Below the pieces are notes generated by a model. The model had not been told where the DNA came from. It made no database searches and saw nothing but the letters and a program-made list of their open reading frames with translations. A stretch of DNA of 31,258 nucleotides. Origin: Bolinopsis microptera. Taxonomy: Eukaryota > Ctenophora > Tentaculata > Lobata > Bolinopsidae. Positions 1-13,540 of this stretch are shown one piece after another. The stretch's first letter is position 1. The number at the start of each line of letters is the position of its first letter. A program made the position numbers and the translations under genes. The DNA is taken from the NCBI RefSeq assembly GCF_026151205.1, contig NW_026971841.1, positions 1-31,258 of the forward strand, read 5' to 3'.

Positions 1-930
1 AAGGGTTTTTTTTTTAAAAAAAATTTTTTTTAGGTTTTTTTTAAAATTTAAAAAAATTTTTAAAAAAAAAAAATTTTTTGTTTTTTCCCCCCTTTAAAAT
101 AAATTTTTAAAAAACCCCTTTTTTTTAAAAAAAAAAAAATTTTTTCCCCCCTTTGGGGTTTAAATTTTAAAAAAATAAAATTTTAAAACAAAAAATTGAA
201 AAATTTTTTAAAAATTTTTAAAAAACCTTTTTCCCCCTTCCCTTTTTACACTTTCAAATTTTTAAAACCGGCCCCCAAAAAAAAAAATTCCCCTGGAAAA
301 GGAAAAATAAATTAAATAGTTACAATTTAAGCCCCCTACAAAAAAACGGGGATTTAAAGTGTCGTCGGGGCCGGGTTTATAAAATTTTCCCTCCCCCCTT
401 TTAGGTGGGCTTTTTGGGTTAAAAATGGGGGGTCCCCTGAAAAAAAATTCTGGTTGCAGGTGGGTTTTCTCCCATTATTTTTCTCTTTTCCCCCCCCCCT
501 TTTTTCCAGTTGGGTTGTTTTTTTTCGTTTTTTTTGGTTCGGGGCCCCCCTTTTGGGTTTGGGCCTGGAAAAACCTTTAAAAAATTTTTTTTTCGTTTAA
601 ATTGGTTTGTCCCCCCCCGTAAAAAAAACGTTTTTTGTTAAAAAAAAATTTATGTAAAAATTTGGGGGCGCCCCCCCTTTCCCGGCCCCAAAAAAACCTT
701 TTTTTGTTACCCCAGAATAATTTTTAAAAAAAAAAAGTTAAAGTTTTAAAAAAAAACCCCCTGATCCCCCCTTTTGGGGAAAAAAACCCCCCCCCCAACT
801 TTCCCAAAATAGGATTTTATGGGTAACTTTTGGAAAATTTTTTAAAAAAACAAGAAAAAAAAGTTTTTTTTCCCCCCCTTTTTTTAAAACCCCCAAAGGG
901 GGTATCAAAAAATCGCAAAAATAAATAAAA
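1..930. other. Low-complexity homopolymer block, no gene
   Basis: The sequence is almost entirely short runs of a single base (A, T, C or G, about 3 to 12 long) following one another. No open frame of useful length or recognisable motif is present. This texture is unlike normal AT-rich DNA, where A and T alternate, and resembles very poor base calls at the end of a long read. A real simple-sequence region cannot be excluded from the sequence alone. Confidence 0.7.
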
Positions 931-2100
931 TTTTGTTGTTCTCTTGGTTAACCCACTTTAGTTAGTTAAAGGGTTTAAACAGGTTCCCCCGCTAAATTTT
1001 ATTAAAATTTTGTTTCACAGTTAAATATAGTTTTAATTTCAACAGTGCTTTGTTTACAATGCCAATGTTCCCCTCGGCATCAACAGACATTGAATCTGGG
1101 TGTTTTGACCTTTGATAATAATATCATTGATTATTAAAAAAATTAAACACACACCTTGATAAATTAAAAACAAAAATCCCACTTTCAGTTTCAAGTTTTC
1201 ATTTGATTCCAAACCTATAAAGATGGAAAGCGCACGACGAAATTCACGAAAAAACATGTTTACCAATTTGGAATTATTTATGGTCTGTTGATATGAAAGG
1301 CGGCCTCAAACAACTCCTAAAAGGGTCACGTGGGGGGACGTAAGAAGCTTTAAGGAGTCTGCAGTTGGAAGCACGTTTTTTTTCTAGTCGTCTTTCTTTT
1401 CCCGAGATGCTTTGAACCTGGGACGTGCAACGTTTAAAAATATTTTAAATAAATTTTTTTTAAATGACGAACAAGAAGGTTTTGCGAATTGCTGGTAGTG
1501 GGTACCCCTTCACAGTTTCCAGGTGTGTACTTTCATTTCTGTACTTTCATGCTTTGTTACGTTGTTTTTGTTTTTAGCTCGGATGTTTGTGAATTTCCGG
1601 GTGTGAAAAAAAAACGACCGTCCCCTTTTTGTTTTAAAATGGGAAATTTTTGTTTAGGTCTTGAAAATAACAAAGCATAATTTTTTTTATAAACAGAAAA
1701 AGTTTGTATTTTACCTATTTCAGTTTCACACCAACAAGATTATTTATGAAAACGACCCTTTAAACAACAAAAAACATAAGAAAGGCAAGTATTCTACTTA
1801 AAAAATACGGTTTCAGATGTTACAAAGAATATCCAGAATATATATTTTACTCCTGATCTAACTGTAACTAAATTCTTAAAATGTTCCCCATAACATAAAT
1901 AGGAGATATATAAATAAACAGCAATCAGACGGTAAGTCCCCAATTTTGAAGGAGTTTTTTATTGACCATTTGAAATTAAACAATTTAAGTCCCAGGGAAA
2001 CCCTAGGGAACCTTCCCCTCCAAGTTAAATTTTTTTGTTAAAACCCCTGAATCAAAACTGGCAAAACCTGCTGATTGTTAATACTTTATATTAATAAATT
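931..2100. other. AT-rich stretch, no supported gene
   Basis: Less degenerate than the preceding block, with fewer long runs. Two short open frames (1054-1266 on the minus strand, 1489-1680 on the plus strand) have no recognisable domain, and both are hydrophobic in the way that T-rich DNA produces by chance. I see no RNA gene, repeat array or promoter signature that I could defend. Confidence 0.55.
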
Positions 2101-5100
2101 TCCAAGGTTTAATGGGCTACTATGCCAGTTGGGCCCCCACCATGGAAACTTCCTTTCGTCCCATTCTATTCAAGTCCCATATTACTTATGTCCCCCCACC
2201 CCCCCCCCACATACGTCATGGCCAGGATTAATACATTAAAGATATATTAACCTTAAAGTAAATAAACGACCGTAATACCCCCCGCCCTAAATCCCCCTTG
2301 AGTTAAAATAAAATCCATACTGAGGACGACCCCCAAAACCAAAAAAAGTCCCCCCCCCCCCCGACCCCCCCAAAAAATTTGGTGAAGATACAAAATAAAA
2401 AGAAGCGAAGCACGGGTGGAACTTGGGTCCCCCATCATGATAAAATTAACAAGGAAAAAAAACTTCGGATGTTTATATATGTCCTATGACGTTAACCCCC
2501 GTGGGGGGGTGGAAATTCCCTCCAAAAATGTAATCCAAAGTTATTCTGATAAATCCCTCTAAATAAGTAACGAAAACTTATAATAAGGTGGAACCGATTT
2601 TGTGGTGGGGGGTGGAAAAAACGTTGTAACAAAACCTGCCTTAGTAAACCACAGTCACCCCCTCCAATCCAATTCAACTTAACATGAAGGTTTTTACGGG
2701 GAAAAAATAAAACAATTTAAGGCAAGGAAACTATTAATATGGAAACCCATAACCACCATTGGGGGTTTAACCTTAACATAACTCCTATGGTGTTAACCAA
2801 AACAGAACCAGCAAAAACTCCTGCAAAGTCGTTTTTCCCCATGACGCCAGATAGGTACTTGTTGGAACCACATTGTGATGGGTTTTTTGTGGTTTTTCCA
2901 TTGAGTTTTGAAAACCAACTCAGCGGGGTCCGTGAACCCTCAAAGGCGGGTCCAAATGTTTTTGCCCCCCCGATTTACAGTCCAACCAAAAATTTTGCTT
3001 GAGTTTCCACCATCTCCCTCAAAATTGCGAAAACCCCTCCCAGATCGGAATTCAGATCGTTAATTTTGCTCCCGCTATTATTTTAATTATAAGTCCCCCA
3101 CGAAAAAATGGTTTTGGCTTTTTTTCCCCCCCCCCTGAACCGAATTTAAAATGTCAGTGAACTAGGTTATAGGAATGTAACAAGGAAGGGATTGTTTTTT
3201 ATAAAAAAAGGAAGGATATTAAAAGTTTTTAGATAATAATTAACCCGCCGAACATTTTAATCCACTTTTTCACCTTGCCTTTGTGTTGAGCCCCGAGCCA
3301 GAAACGTAAAAACCAAAAGTTAAACCATTTTTTTGTCTATAAAATTTTTAAATAAGATGGAGCCCATACACCAAAAATTATTCGTTCTGATCTTGCTTGA
3401 AATACCTAGCCGTTATTATTTAATAAGTTAACCGCCTCCATCAAACTTTAGAGTCAGCAAAAAAATATGAATATCCCAAATCTTTGGGAAACCCACTATG
3501 CCGTTTCCCTTTGGAGGTGCCCACCGAAATATAAAGCACTGGAAAAGATTTAAATTTGTTTGGTGGGTCCACAAGATGCCGGGTGGGTTTTTTTTTACAG
3601 GAATCACGAAACTCTTTTCTGTGGAAAAATGATCCTTTCTGACTTTGTGTTTTTTGGTGTTTCCACTGTGCGAATTTTCCTTGCAAAAATTAATTTTTTG
3701 CCGTTTTTTGCTTTTGTCCAAAATGTTCCATCCTAACAAACCACACCAAATTAAACGTCCAATCAGATTTCCGGTTTTTTACTTTTTATTAGTTCAGCAT
3801 AACAATGAAAATAAATGGAATTGTTAATGCCGCAATTTCCCCCAGGATCTGCCCTAACATTATATGTTTTGTTTCAATTGCCAATTTTATAAAATGAGGT
3901 CCAAATTAAAAATGGAAAACATAATAAAAAAGATAGTTTTTTTGACCAAGTAAAAAGCACAAATTCCCAAATGTGACAAATTGGCTTTAATTTTTGTTGT
4001 GGATGGCAATCCTTGGCAGCTTGCTGTGAATATCCAAATTAAAACCAACCACTTTTTGCAGATACCCTCCCCGAAAACAACCCCATGACTTTTGGGGCGG
4101 TTATTTTATAAATAATTTATTTTTGCTTATGAAACTTTAAACCTTTGGAAAGCAAAACAGTTGACTCATACATTCCCAAGGTAATAAAAATATCTATGTC
4201 TTATAAATGATGGTTTATTTCCTTCGACGCTCCCATTAAAAAAACCGTTTGCCCCTTGGGTCAGAATCATTTGTTTATCATTACATTCCGCCTTTTTGAT
4301 CGGTTTCCCCATAGCTTTTGAATTTTTTATTCAAAAAACATGCCTCAGATTCAAGCGCATAAATGGGGCAATTTTTTTAGAGGTCCACAATTAACTTACG
4401 GGCCTCCCAACCTTTAAAACCATATAAACCGTAAATATGAGATCCAAAAAAAGTTGTCTTAATTACATAATTAATAATTTTAGTGTATTTTAATAATCAT
4501 GTCCCATTGATACCACCCAATACCCAAAAAATATTTCACTGGCCATAGTTATGTTGTATGTTGTTAATTATTACCTAGTCAAATGTCTTTCAAACCGGCC
4601 CAAAACAAACTGTGGGAAGACCACCAGTCCCCAAACCCCCCCCCCCCAAAGGAAAAACAAAGGCATGGGAGACCTAGAGAGTTAGAATGAAGGCAAGGCC
4701 AGGAAGCGAGGGTTTCCAGCACAACAGGAAAAAAGGAAGGGAAAAACCATCCTGGAAAGAAAACTTACCTTAATCCCTCAAATATACCAAGGTAAGGGGT
4801 TTTAGGCCTTTTTAATGATGGGTTTTTTTTTTTTGGGTGGATGGATCCATTTTTGGGGAAAAATTAACCAGGTTATATTCTCTAATCAAAGAAATGGAGA
4901 AATTTATAATTTTTTTTTAAAACAACCAGTGACCAAGACCCTTTTAAAATTAGATACAAAATTTTTTATTTTTCCCTTAGAAAAACAAACGAGTACAGAA
5001 TTTTTCCCCGAAAATTTAAGACCGAGAGAAAGAAGTCCATCAAGAACCAAGGAAAACACAAAAAGAAATGATAAAGGGGAGAATGACAATTTCAACTCCT

Positions 5101-5564
5101 TTGAAACCAGTAGGTCTAAAGTAAGGTAAATGATCCCCTCAATGTTTTTTTCAAAACAAGGATATTAACTTTTTTTTAAACTTTTTACCCATATAACCAG
5201 AAAAACATAAAAGTTTCAGGGACTACCGTGGGTCCCCCGCTACTTAAACCATATGTATTTTTTTTCCCTCCGTCCCCCAACCACTTCCCCCGGACCCCTT
5301 TTCCCGTTGATCAGTGACATAAAATTTAACGCCCCCCCTTTGGGGTTATCAGATCACAAAAAAGAGGCCCAGATGGGTTTTTTTATCCCTGAACTAAGTA
5401 TACAAAAAACCCACGAGTGTTCTGCACGATGAGTCAGAGACAAAGCCGTCACCACCCCCCTTCCCCAGAAGGAACTAAGTAACTTTTCCCAACCAATCAG
5501 CCGGATTAAACCAAAATGTCAGATGCAAAATAACCAGGTTAACCTAAAGGGGGGAGAGAGAAAT

Positions 5565-5596
5565 AAAAAAACGTAAATTATTATTTACGTTTTTTT
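5565..5596. repeat. Perfect 14-bp inverted repeat with a 4-nt loop
   Basis: The left arm at 5565-5578 (AAAAAAACGTAAAT) is the exact reverse complement of 5583-5596, with TATT between them. The arms are AT-rich with a central ACGT. On the + strand the right arm runs into a longer T tract, so a transcript would form a stem followed by U residues. No gene lies nearby, so a terminator reading has no context. The likeliest explanation is an AT-rich palindrome or a chance structure. Confidence 0.6.
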
Positions 5597-8500
5597 TTTT
5601 TCTTTTTAATAAATCTCTTGAATTTACAGGCGAGAAAAAAATAAAAGTGAGATACAAACATGTGGAAACCCCCGATTCGTAGTTTTTATTCAATTTCCCC
5701 AAAACAATTGTCCAATGGAACAACGTGAAAAACGAAACTTTTTACATCCTTTTTTATGATATTTTTATCTTTTTATTGTCAATTGGTTTGAAGCACACTA
5801 TTTTTATGGAGCTATTAATTAACTGAAATGATGGTTAGCCCGACCGGATTTATTCCCGTTTTGTTTTGCTTGAATTAATAAGCCGATTATTTTATTGTTT
5901 TATTTATTGTGCCCCAAATCAAAAAACAAATTTGTTTTTTGTGCTCTATTAGGAACTGCCTAGAAAAAATTTTGGAAATAAAATGCCACAAAAAAAACAT
6001 GGAATTAAGCAGATTTAATAACAAAATCATGGAATGTGCAACTATTGGGGGCTTCAGGAAAAAAATTCCCCTGAAGCTGAAAATATACGTATTTATCACC
6101 CCGAGGGTTTCCAGCACAAAGGATGCCAAACAAACAACATCCAATTAGGTGCAAAATAAAAAATGCCAAATTTGGTATTTTTTCCGCAATTTTTAATCAT
6201 TTCTCAACAGCCAAAGTAAACGGCAAAAAAAACAAAAATGAAAAACCCTCCCTGTTTTCACCCAGTCAACGGGACATTTTAAGCGGGTACCAATTGTACA
6301 AAAAAATTAACTTCCGTTTTAGTGAAAAATAAAATATTTCCACTTGCCAGGCCTATGTCTATACAATCAACAAAGGTAACTACTATACTACAAGTAATTA
6401 CTATGGCAACAATAGTTAGAAAAGGCCGCACATTTGCATCCCCAACCAAATTCGAAAGTCCGGGTTTTTGTTTACCTGTGGAGGTAACTTTTTAAAATAC
6501 CTGCCGTTTTTGGAATAAATGTTGCAATAAAGGATTAAAATTATTAGGGTATTGAAAATAATATATTATGGAAAATGGTTGTCGAAAAATTTAATTATTA
6601 GACCAAATAGATTTAAAAAATAGTTTGTTAAAATGCCAGAATTTTATTTTCAATTTTTTTAAATTTGACACTTCTTTCCAGCCACATGCACAAAGCCGCC
6701 ACAATTTCATGAACCCCATTTTTTTCCCAAAGCTTTTTGTCCCCCCCCCCCTAACTAAAAAATAAAAAAGTTTTTTTTTAAAACAAAAAAAACCCTTATC
6801 CATTCAGGATCCGTTTCAGCTCCCGACCCCCAAATGCCACTCCATAGTTCACGGCCGCTAGGACCAAAGACAAGAGGGCAACAAAGCGAACCCAGGGGCC
6901 CGGACAAAACTCAGGAAAATCAACACTCCAACATCAATGGACGCAATTGGCGGTAGGGCCAACACGGCTTTCAACAAAATGTCCCCCAGAGAAAAAAAAT
7001 CAAACTCAACCTGCACTCCGACCCAGAGTCCCGAAGGAGGAAAAAAGTAACTGTCAAAACAGGAACACCCTTTTCAGGGAAAACTCAGAAAACCAAAGGC
7101 CAGGTCCCCCCAGCAGGAGCCGAGCAGTGTTGTTTAGCAAAAACAGTGGGTTTCCCCCCCGAACAAGAGAGGGGCGACATATTTTCCCCCTTCCGAGCCA
7201 GAGGATGAAAGGTAAAGGTCCTCAGCGGGCCCCGTCCCCCCCCCCCACCCCTAGGGTCCCCCGTCCACATCCGAAATTCACCCATACAGTGGTATTTTAA
7301 ATAAAAGAACCTGGAATTACTTGGTCCCGTCCCCCTGAAAACAAAAAAAAACAGAAATCAACACGGTCCACTGAATCTTATTAAACCCCTGAGGGAACAC
7401 AGAAAAGAACGGTTTTTTGAAAAAGCAAGGCAAAAAAATAATACTGACCCAGGGAAAACCAAATGGGTGGGGAAAACAAAGGGTTTGGTAAACTATTTTT
7501 CCCATGAAGGTTGATAAACCCCCTTGAAACCCAATCCTTCCCCAGCCCACCAATTACCCCCAACAATTGAATTTAGCCAAACCGATAAAGGTAAACTTAT
7601 GGAACACCAGAATAAAAAGATTGAATATGCAAACACAGGGAATTAGCCCGGGAAAATGTAATTTTTAAGTTGTCCCGGAAAATCCAAATCCTACAAGGAA
7701 AAAAAATCCGAACAAAATCCCCAGTGGGGATCCGTGGCTAGTCATAAACAATTTGCTACTTTGGTTATACGAAAACAATTGGGCTTGGCCAGAGTACAGT
7801 AAAAAATGGGGGGAGGGGTTCTTAAAATCCCCAAATCCAGTGGATAACTAGTTATTTATTGAACGATATAATTTTGGGGACCAAGTATTTATAGTAACAA
7901 CTTTTGGAAACAAAAATAGGCCCATAAAAGGCTATTTTTCCGGTGAAATATTTAATGAACTTAGGAAAAAGCCAAATGAGTTGTTTAAATGGGGCCCCCC
8001 CCAACAGCGTTTTAAAGTTTATTTTATGCCCCCCCTCTTCAACAAAAAATCCATAACATCCTCAAAGTTTAACAAACACGCCAATTTAATCGGGGTCCCA
8101 CAACAAATGCAACCTGTACGACTGTGTATGAAGCCTACACGTGGGAACTATTTACCAGGCAAGTAGAACAATTGAACCAAATATGGTAGAACTTTTTGAA
8201 ACGATCTAAATCCACATTGAAAATTCCCCGTTACTAGTTTTTTTCCTATGTATGGACTTTAAGTTTATTATTTAAGTTGAAGAACTGCACAAAAAATGCG
8301 AGTCCCAAGTTTTTTTTGGTAAAATTTGGATTCTTTAATTGTCTCATACTAAGTTTTACTTACAAGCATTTGTAAACGTTTATTTTTTTAAAATTGGAGT
8401 ATTCCCTTCCACATATTCAACAAGGAAATTTGAAAACTGTACACAAAAAAAAAAGGTTTTTATATCGTATTTTTTTTTTTCATTTTTTCCGTGGCCAATC

Positions 8501-9942
8501 CTTTAAACGGAGGAGTTTGAAATTAAAAGTGTATACAGCCCTCTCTCCCCACGATATAAGACCCATTGACAAAAGAAAATCCGAGAAATTTAAAAAAAGT
8601 TATGATAAAATGACAAATCCTCTGCTTCACCCAAAATTACAAATCTCCATTTCCAGAGGAAAAAATACTGTAGGATGGTTGGCCGATAGTGGAGAAGTAA
8701 TTTAAAGTGTAAAAACGTCCTCAATGGATTTGAAAAAAATTCACTTAAAAATACATCGAATCCTCCATTACTCACATAACGCCATAAAAATTTATAATTT
8801 ATAAATGTAAAGTAACCCGGCCAAGGGTTAAACGTGAACACAAAAATACCAAAAACAAACTACGAAAGTTCTTGGTGTTGGTAGCCTATAGTAAAAACAA
8901 AAAAAAAAAAAAAAATAATTTAGTTTTTAACACCATTTTATAAATTAATAAGCAATACCCCCATTTTAAATCAACGGCGTCAAAGGTAAAGAAAGAAAGT
9001 TACCAACCCTATCCCCCCCTTATAAAATTAACAAAACCCAAAACCCCAAGCGAATAAAACAATCGTTGATGTGATTGAAGGTTTTAAAAACTTTAACGGC
9101 GGCCAAAAACCAATCCGAAGCAGAAAGTCCCCTCCTATTAAAATTTTTTTGGTACTTTTTAAATGCGTGGAATGGTGGAAAGTGGATGTTAAAAACAAAA
9201 AAACAAATATTAATTTTTCTCCTCTTTACTAGCGGCAGCTTTACAAACAATAAATTCCCCCTGTCCAAAAAAAAATTCCCGTGACATATCCCACAAATTT
9301 TGTTTATCCCCCAATCTTTCCCCGACGAAATAAGACATAAATAAAAAAAAGTCCCCTGTTGGCAAACGGCGCAATTCCATTCCTGTTCCACAATCTTTTG
9401 CTCCTTGTGTATGAAAATCCTTAAGAACCTGAAAAACAAATTCCTTCGTCATAGAGAAAATCTAAAATCTTAAGGAACCCGTTTTAACCTCCCCTTGTCC
9501 AGTAAGGGGCATCCCCCCTGAATTTTTCCTTGAAAAAGAAGGGTATGAAATGAATGAAAAACGGTCCCACGTGTCCCCCAAAACTAACTTTTTACCTTAC
9601 TTTTCCCCGCCCTTTACCGACGTTTATTGCTTTTGGCCCCGCAAATAACAAATTTAATTTGGAAACAGGCGGGGGTCCCCCTACAAGACCCCCCCCCTCA
9701 CAGTTTTTAAACTAATGCTTAAGTAAAGCAAAAACTTTTTTATAAAATAATATGGGAAATAAGAAATACAGTTAACACACTTTCTTCATGGAGAGCCTTG
9801 CGGGTTTTAACGAATACAATGGCCCTTGACCCCCTTTTTCCATGAAGGCCCCGGCTCGTCACTATAACCAAAGACTTTGGAATTCAAAAGCGCAAAAAAC
9901 TGATTTTTTTAACAAAACATGCAAAAATAAAATCTCAACCGT

Positions 9943-9959
9943 CCCCCCCCCCCCCCCCC
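9943..9959. repeat. C17 homopolymer tract
   Basis: An uninterrupted run of 17 C within the C-run-biased region. Runs of this length are rare in normal genomic DNA and are a typical place for length error in long-read assemblies. Confidence 0.85.
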
Positions 9960-11070
9960 AACAAAGCAATATAACAAAATAACAAAATTTTTACCGTCCT
10001 TTTTTCGTTCACAACGTTTTTTGAAAGGGGAAAACCTCCTGGTGTTTGCATCAGAACGTTTACCTTAGCTTGAAGCTCCATTCCTGCAGATATTTTTTAA
10101 CCTATAGTTACCTTCTTTCCATCTTTCTTGACCCCCATTTTGGCATCCTCATGCCTGGCAAAAAACGGATAAAGAAAATAAAGTTTTTTAAGATGTTTTG
10201 GGGCATAGAAAAATGGTTAAACTGTAAAGCTATAAAACTAGAACGCTATTTAAAACCTATTAATTTTTTCAACAATTTTAAGTGATTTTTAAATTTAATG
10301 CCCGATGCCCCTTCCCCCCTTAAAATTTAAAACCCCCCCAAATCTCCACTAAGAATTCCCAAGGAATAAATATTTAAAGGGTAAACAATTTCCACCCAGG
10401 CCGTGAGCATGACAACACTCTTATACTTGTTCCCATGATACTATCCCACCCCCCGTCCCCACCATCCCCTACAAACGGGCCCCCAGGCATTAAATTTTAA
10501 AATAACATGCAGAATAGGCTAAATTTAAGTGGGACATTTACAATGAAAAGGGCCCCACCCATATTTAATTTGAAGCGCAATAAGTGGAAGATGAGAAATT
10601 AACTCAAAAGACGGGGCCCCCCAAGTAAATCCCCCTGTAAAAGTGAACAAAAGGTCCCATATTTCATAAGTAATTAACCAAAATGAAAAGCCCTGAAACA
10701 AAAGACGCGAAACATTGAAAATAAGGCCCCAGCTTCGTAAAGAACTACGAGGCCCGGATCAACACCTAAAAAAAAACAAATAATAACAAACCCCCGCCCG
10801 TCCCCCCGCCAGATAGCAAACCCTAAACCCGAGACCACCAGACCTGCCCCCTTAAGATCTAACAGGTTTTTTATTCCCCCCCCCGTAATAGAAAAAAAGG
10901 CTAATAAATCGTCCCCCCCATGGTAAGGAGGCGGAAATGGAAAGGTGTTAATTTGGTGCTTTTAAAAAATCAAATTTCGTATTCCAATAATTGTTTTTTT
11001 ATAATAAATAAATAAAAAATTCATCCCAACAAAATTAAGAAAATTACCCCCCCCCGCCTTGTCCAATTTT

Positions 11071-11072
<2 letters not shown>

Positions 11073-11101
<29 letters not shown>
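11073..11101. repeat. G29 homopolymer tract
   Basis: An uninterrupted run of 29 G that stands out because the surrounding 14 kb favours C runs on this strand. A run this long could form a G-quadruplex if real, but it is equally consistent with an assembly or base-calling artefact such as a no-signal poly-G call. Confidence 0.85.
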
Positions 11102-12887
11102 AGAATTCGGACAAATTTGTTTATCCATTTCGTTGTTTTTAAAAATAACAAACCCAATGGCAATTATTGAACAAACGTTTTGAGCCGTGCTCCCCCTTCC
11201 GAAATAGAACCTTTAAATAAAAAAATGACCCCGACCATAATCCCTCATGAATTGTAATATGCCCCGTCACCAATTTCAGAATTGGTTTATTATTTTTTAT
11301 CTAGAAATGTGACGGGTGGATACAAGAGGGTCAAAAAATTTTATGAAAGATGACTGAGTGATTATCCCTCCCTTTTTTATAAAATTTATTAGCCCGTCCC
11401 AACACTTCCCCCCTCTAACAACTCTCAGATTTGTCCCCCAACAATTATTTTGAACTTATTTATGTGATAAATATCCAAAAAAACAACAATGGAGATATTA
11501 AATATTTGTACAATATACGAGAACCCATTTTTTTTTTTTTTTTGGGCCGATAAAAAACCACAATTAAATACACTATTTTTGATGGGCCGTTAAAAAAGAC
11601 TTAATAAGAACTTTTTATTAACAAAAATTGATTAATTATAAAATTGAAAAAAGGATTCAATACAATTAAAAAAAACCAAAGCCGGAATATTAAAAACACA
11701 AAAACACAAACAAACCACAATAAAAAAACCTACGTTTTTTTAATTTTAAAATCACAATCTTCCCTTCAAAAAGTTTGGATTGTCCAACTTCCCTTCTCAT
11801 TTTTTGCTCAACACGACGTTTTTGTTTTCTTCAAAAAAGGTTTAGGTATTACAAATTGGCTTTCCCCTGCTGAAGTTGGCCAGAAAGGCCGCGGGCCGCC
11901 CAATAGGAAGTTATGGCTCTTATTATTTTTTACTAATCTTGTTTGTTATGCCTATTTTATGCCTACCTAAAATTTATTTTCTATTAAAGTTGGCCACCTA
12001 GGTGATTAAAAAAAATAACTTTTTTGCTTCGCTGGAAATCCCACTTGATCTTTCAATACTATGTGGGGTAATTCAAACCCTTGGCTATAAATCGTGGAAG
12101 ACAGGGCCTTCCTGACTTTTTAAGTGGTGGTTAGTTTTAAATTTTCGCACAACCTAATGAGGAATCCTAATGAAAAGTAACAAACAAATTTAATAATTTC
12201 CCAATCCAAACAAATGCAACCAGTTCCCATCTACAGGCCCAAGAAACATTACTTTGGTTATCCCCTCCTTGCTTTTCTGTCCTCATTTCCCTTCCCTCAA
12301 TCCTGGATCTTGCAACTCCTAAATGGAAATGGGTACTGGTCCCGTTTTAATAACAGCCATTTTTCGGAAGGGCCTTTATAAACAAAATTTAAAAAATCCG
12401 TGTGGCCAAAGAAATAATTGTGCCCAGAAAAACGCCGACCCCAAAAACCATAAAACCATTTAGGATATAAGCATCTCCTGCAAAAATTAGCTATCTCTAA
12501 TTGAGAACAGAAAAAGAAACCCCTCGAATTTCCACACACCCAATAAAAACTTTTTACACCCAGCCCATCACATAATCACACTCATTTTTGTTTTCTGCCA
12601 GTGGAAGACCTACAATTACAAATACCACCATTATTTTTTTACTGTTCGGCCATCATTTTTCCGGCTTTTAAATGAAACCCTCCCCTAGACATCCCTCCGA
12701 CCCCCCCCCAACAGACCGTCTTAACTCTTTAGTCCCCCCCCAAACACTTTTTCCGGGGAGCGAAAAAACCCCCTGAAGAGTGGGGTGGGAAATTCCCCTG
12801 AAGTTGTTAAACAAAAACGGGGCCATTGGGATAATTGTAAATTTGAATCCCCCACTATCCCCCCGGTAGTTAAGGGTTAAAGCCCAT

Positions 12888-13024
12888 GCCCCCACCCCCC
12901 CCCCCCTTGCCACCTCCTCCAGGCCGCCGAACCCCCCTCCACTGGTCCCCCCTCGACCCCCCTGACCCTCCGACCTTGTTGTCCACGGCCCCCTGTCCCC
13001 CCTCCGGCCCCCTTGTTCCCTCCG
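12888..13024. repeat. C-rich, strongly strand-asymmetric tract
   Basis: About 137 bases made mostly of C runs broken by T, A and short G groups. The complementary strand gives an apparently open frame rich in Gly and Arg (part of 12668-13072), but that composition follows directly from the G runs. I regard the frame as a by-product of the tract and not as a gene. Confidence 0.6.
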
Positions 13025-13264
13025 GACATACGTATCCCGCCATAAATCCCCCCCGAAATATCTGAAAGACAAAGCAAAATATACCTAATTTAAAAGTTAC
13101 TGGAAAATTTAAAAAGTTATTTTTAGAATAAGTGGTGGGATTTTATACCAGGTTGATTTCACAATAACCCAAAGACCCTTCAATTTCCCAATGAAACTTC
13201 CCCCCAAGAGTTAAAATTTACTTGTTCACATCTGATTCCCGCAGGAGCCCCTGGGGAAACTCAC

Positions 13265-13540
13265 TTGGGAAACCTTAAGAACCGACAACCCCCCTCTTCT
13301 TGGCCTGGGCTTTGCGCCCCACCATCCCAAAGTACCGCCCAGTCCGTCCCCTCTGGAATCCTGATGGATAGACCTCCCCCTTACCTCCTCCCTGTCCACC
13401 CCTGCTTCCTTATTCTACCCCTGCCTTCTGCCCTCCTGGCTCCTGCCACCCTTCACTTTTGCCTATCCCTGCTCCCCTACGTCCCATGATCCCTCTTCCC
13501 TGCGATCTCGAATCCTTTCCTCTGCCGTTCCCATAACCCC
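13265..13540. other. Pyrimidine-rich (CT) stretch with a chance open frame
   Basis: The + strand is dominated by C and T with few long homopolymers, so it reads more cleanly than its surroundings. It carries a 74-codon open frame at 13265-13489, rich in Pro, Leu and Ser, that matches no domain I know. The bias explains the lack of stop codons. I see no splice-site pair that would make it an exon with confidence. Confidence 0.4.

Noticed and set aside
5565-5596. Rho-independent terminator.
   Set aside because: The stem is almost all A-T, there is no upstream gene, and the setting appears eukaryotic.
6947-7300. 117-codon basic, Pro-rich plus-strand frame.
   Set aside because: No domain, A- and C-run composition, and an equally open opposite strand. 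No start context or splice signal could be defended.
12668-13072. 134-codon Gly/Arg-rich minus-strand frame that resembles an RGG protein.
   Set aside because: The glycines come from C runs on the plus strand. A second frame over the same bases is equally Gly-rich, which marks a composition artefact.
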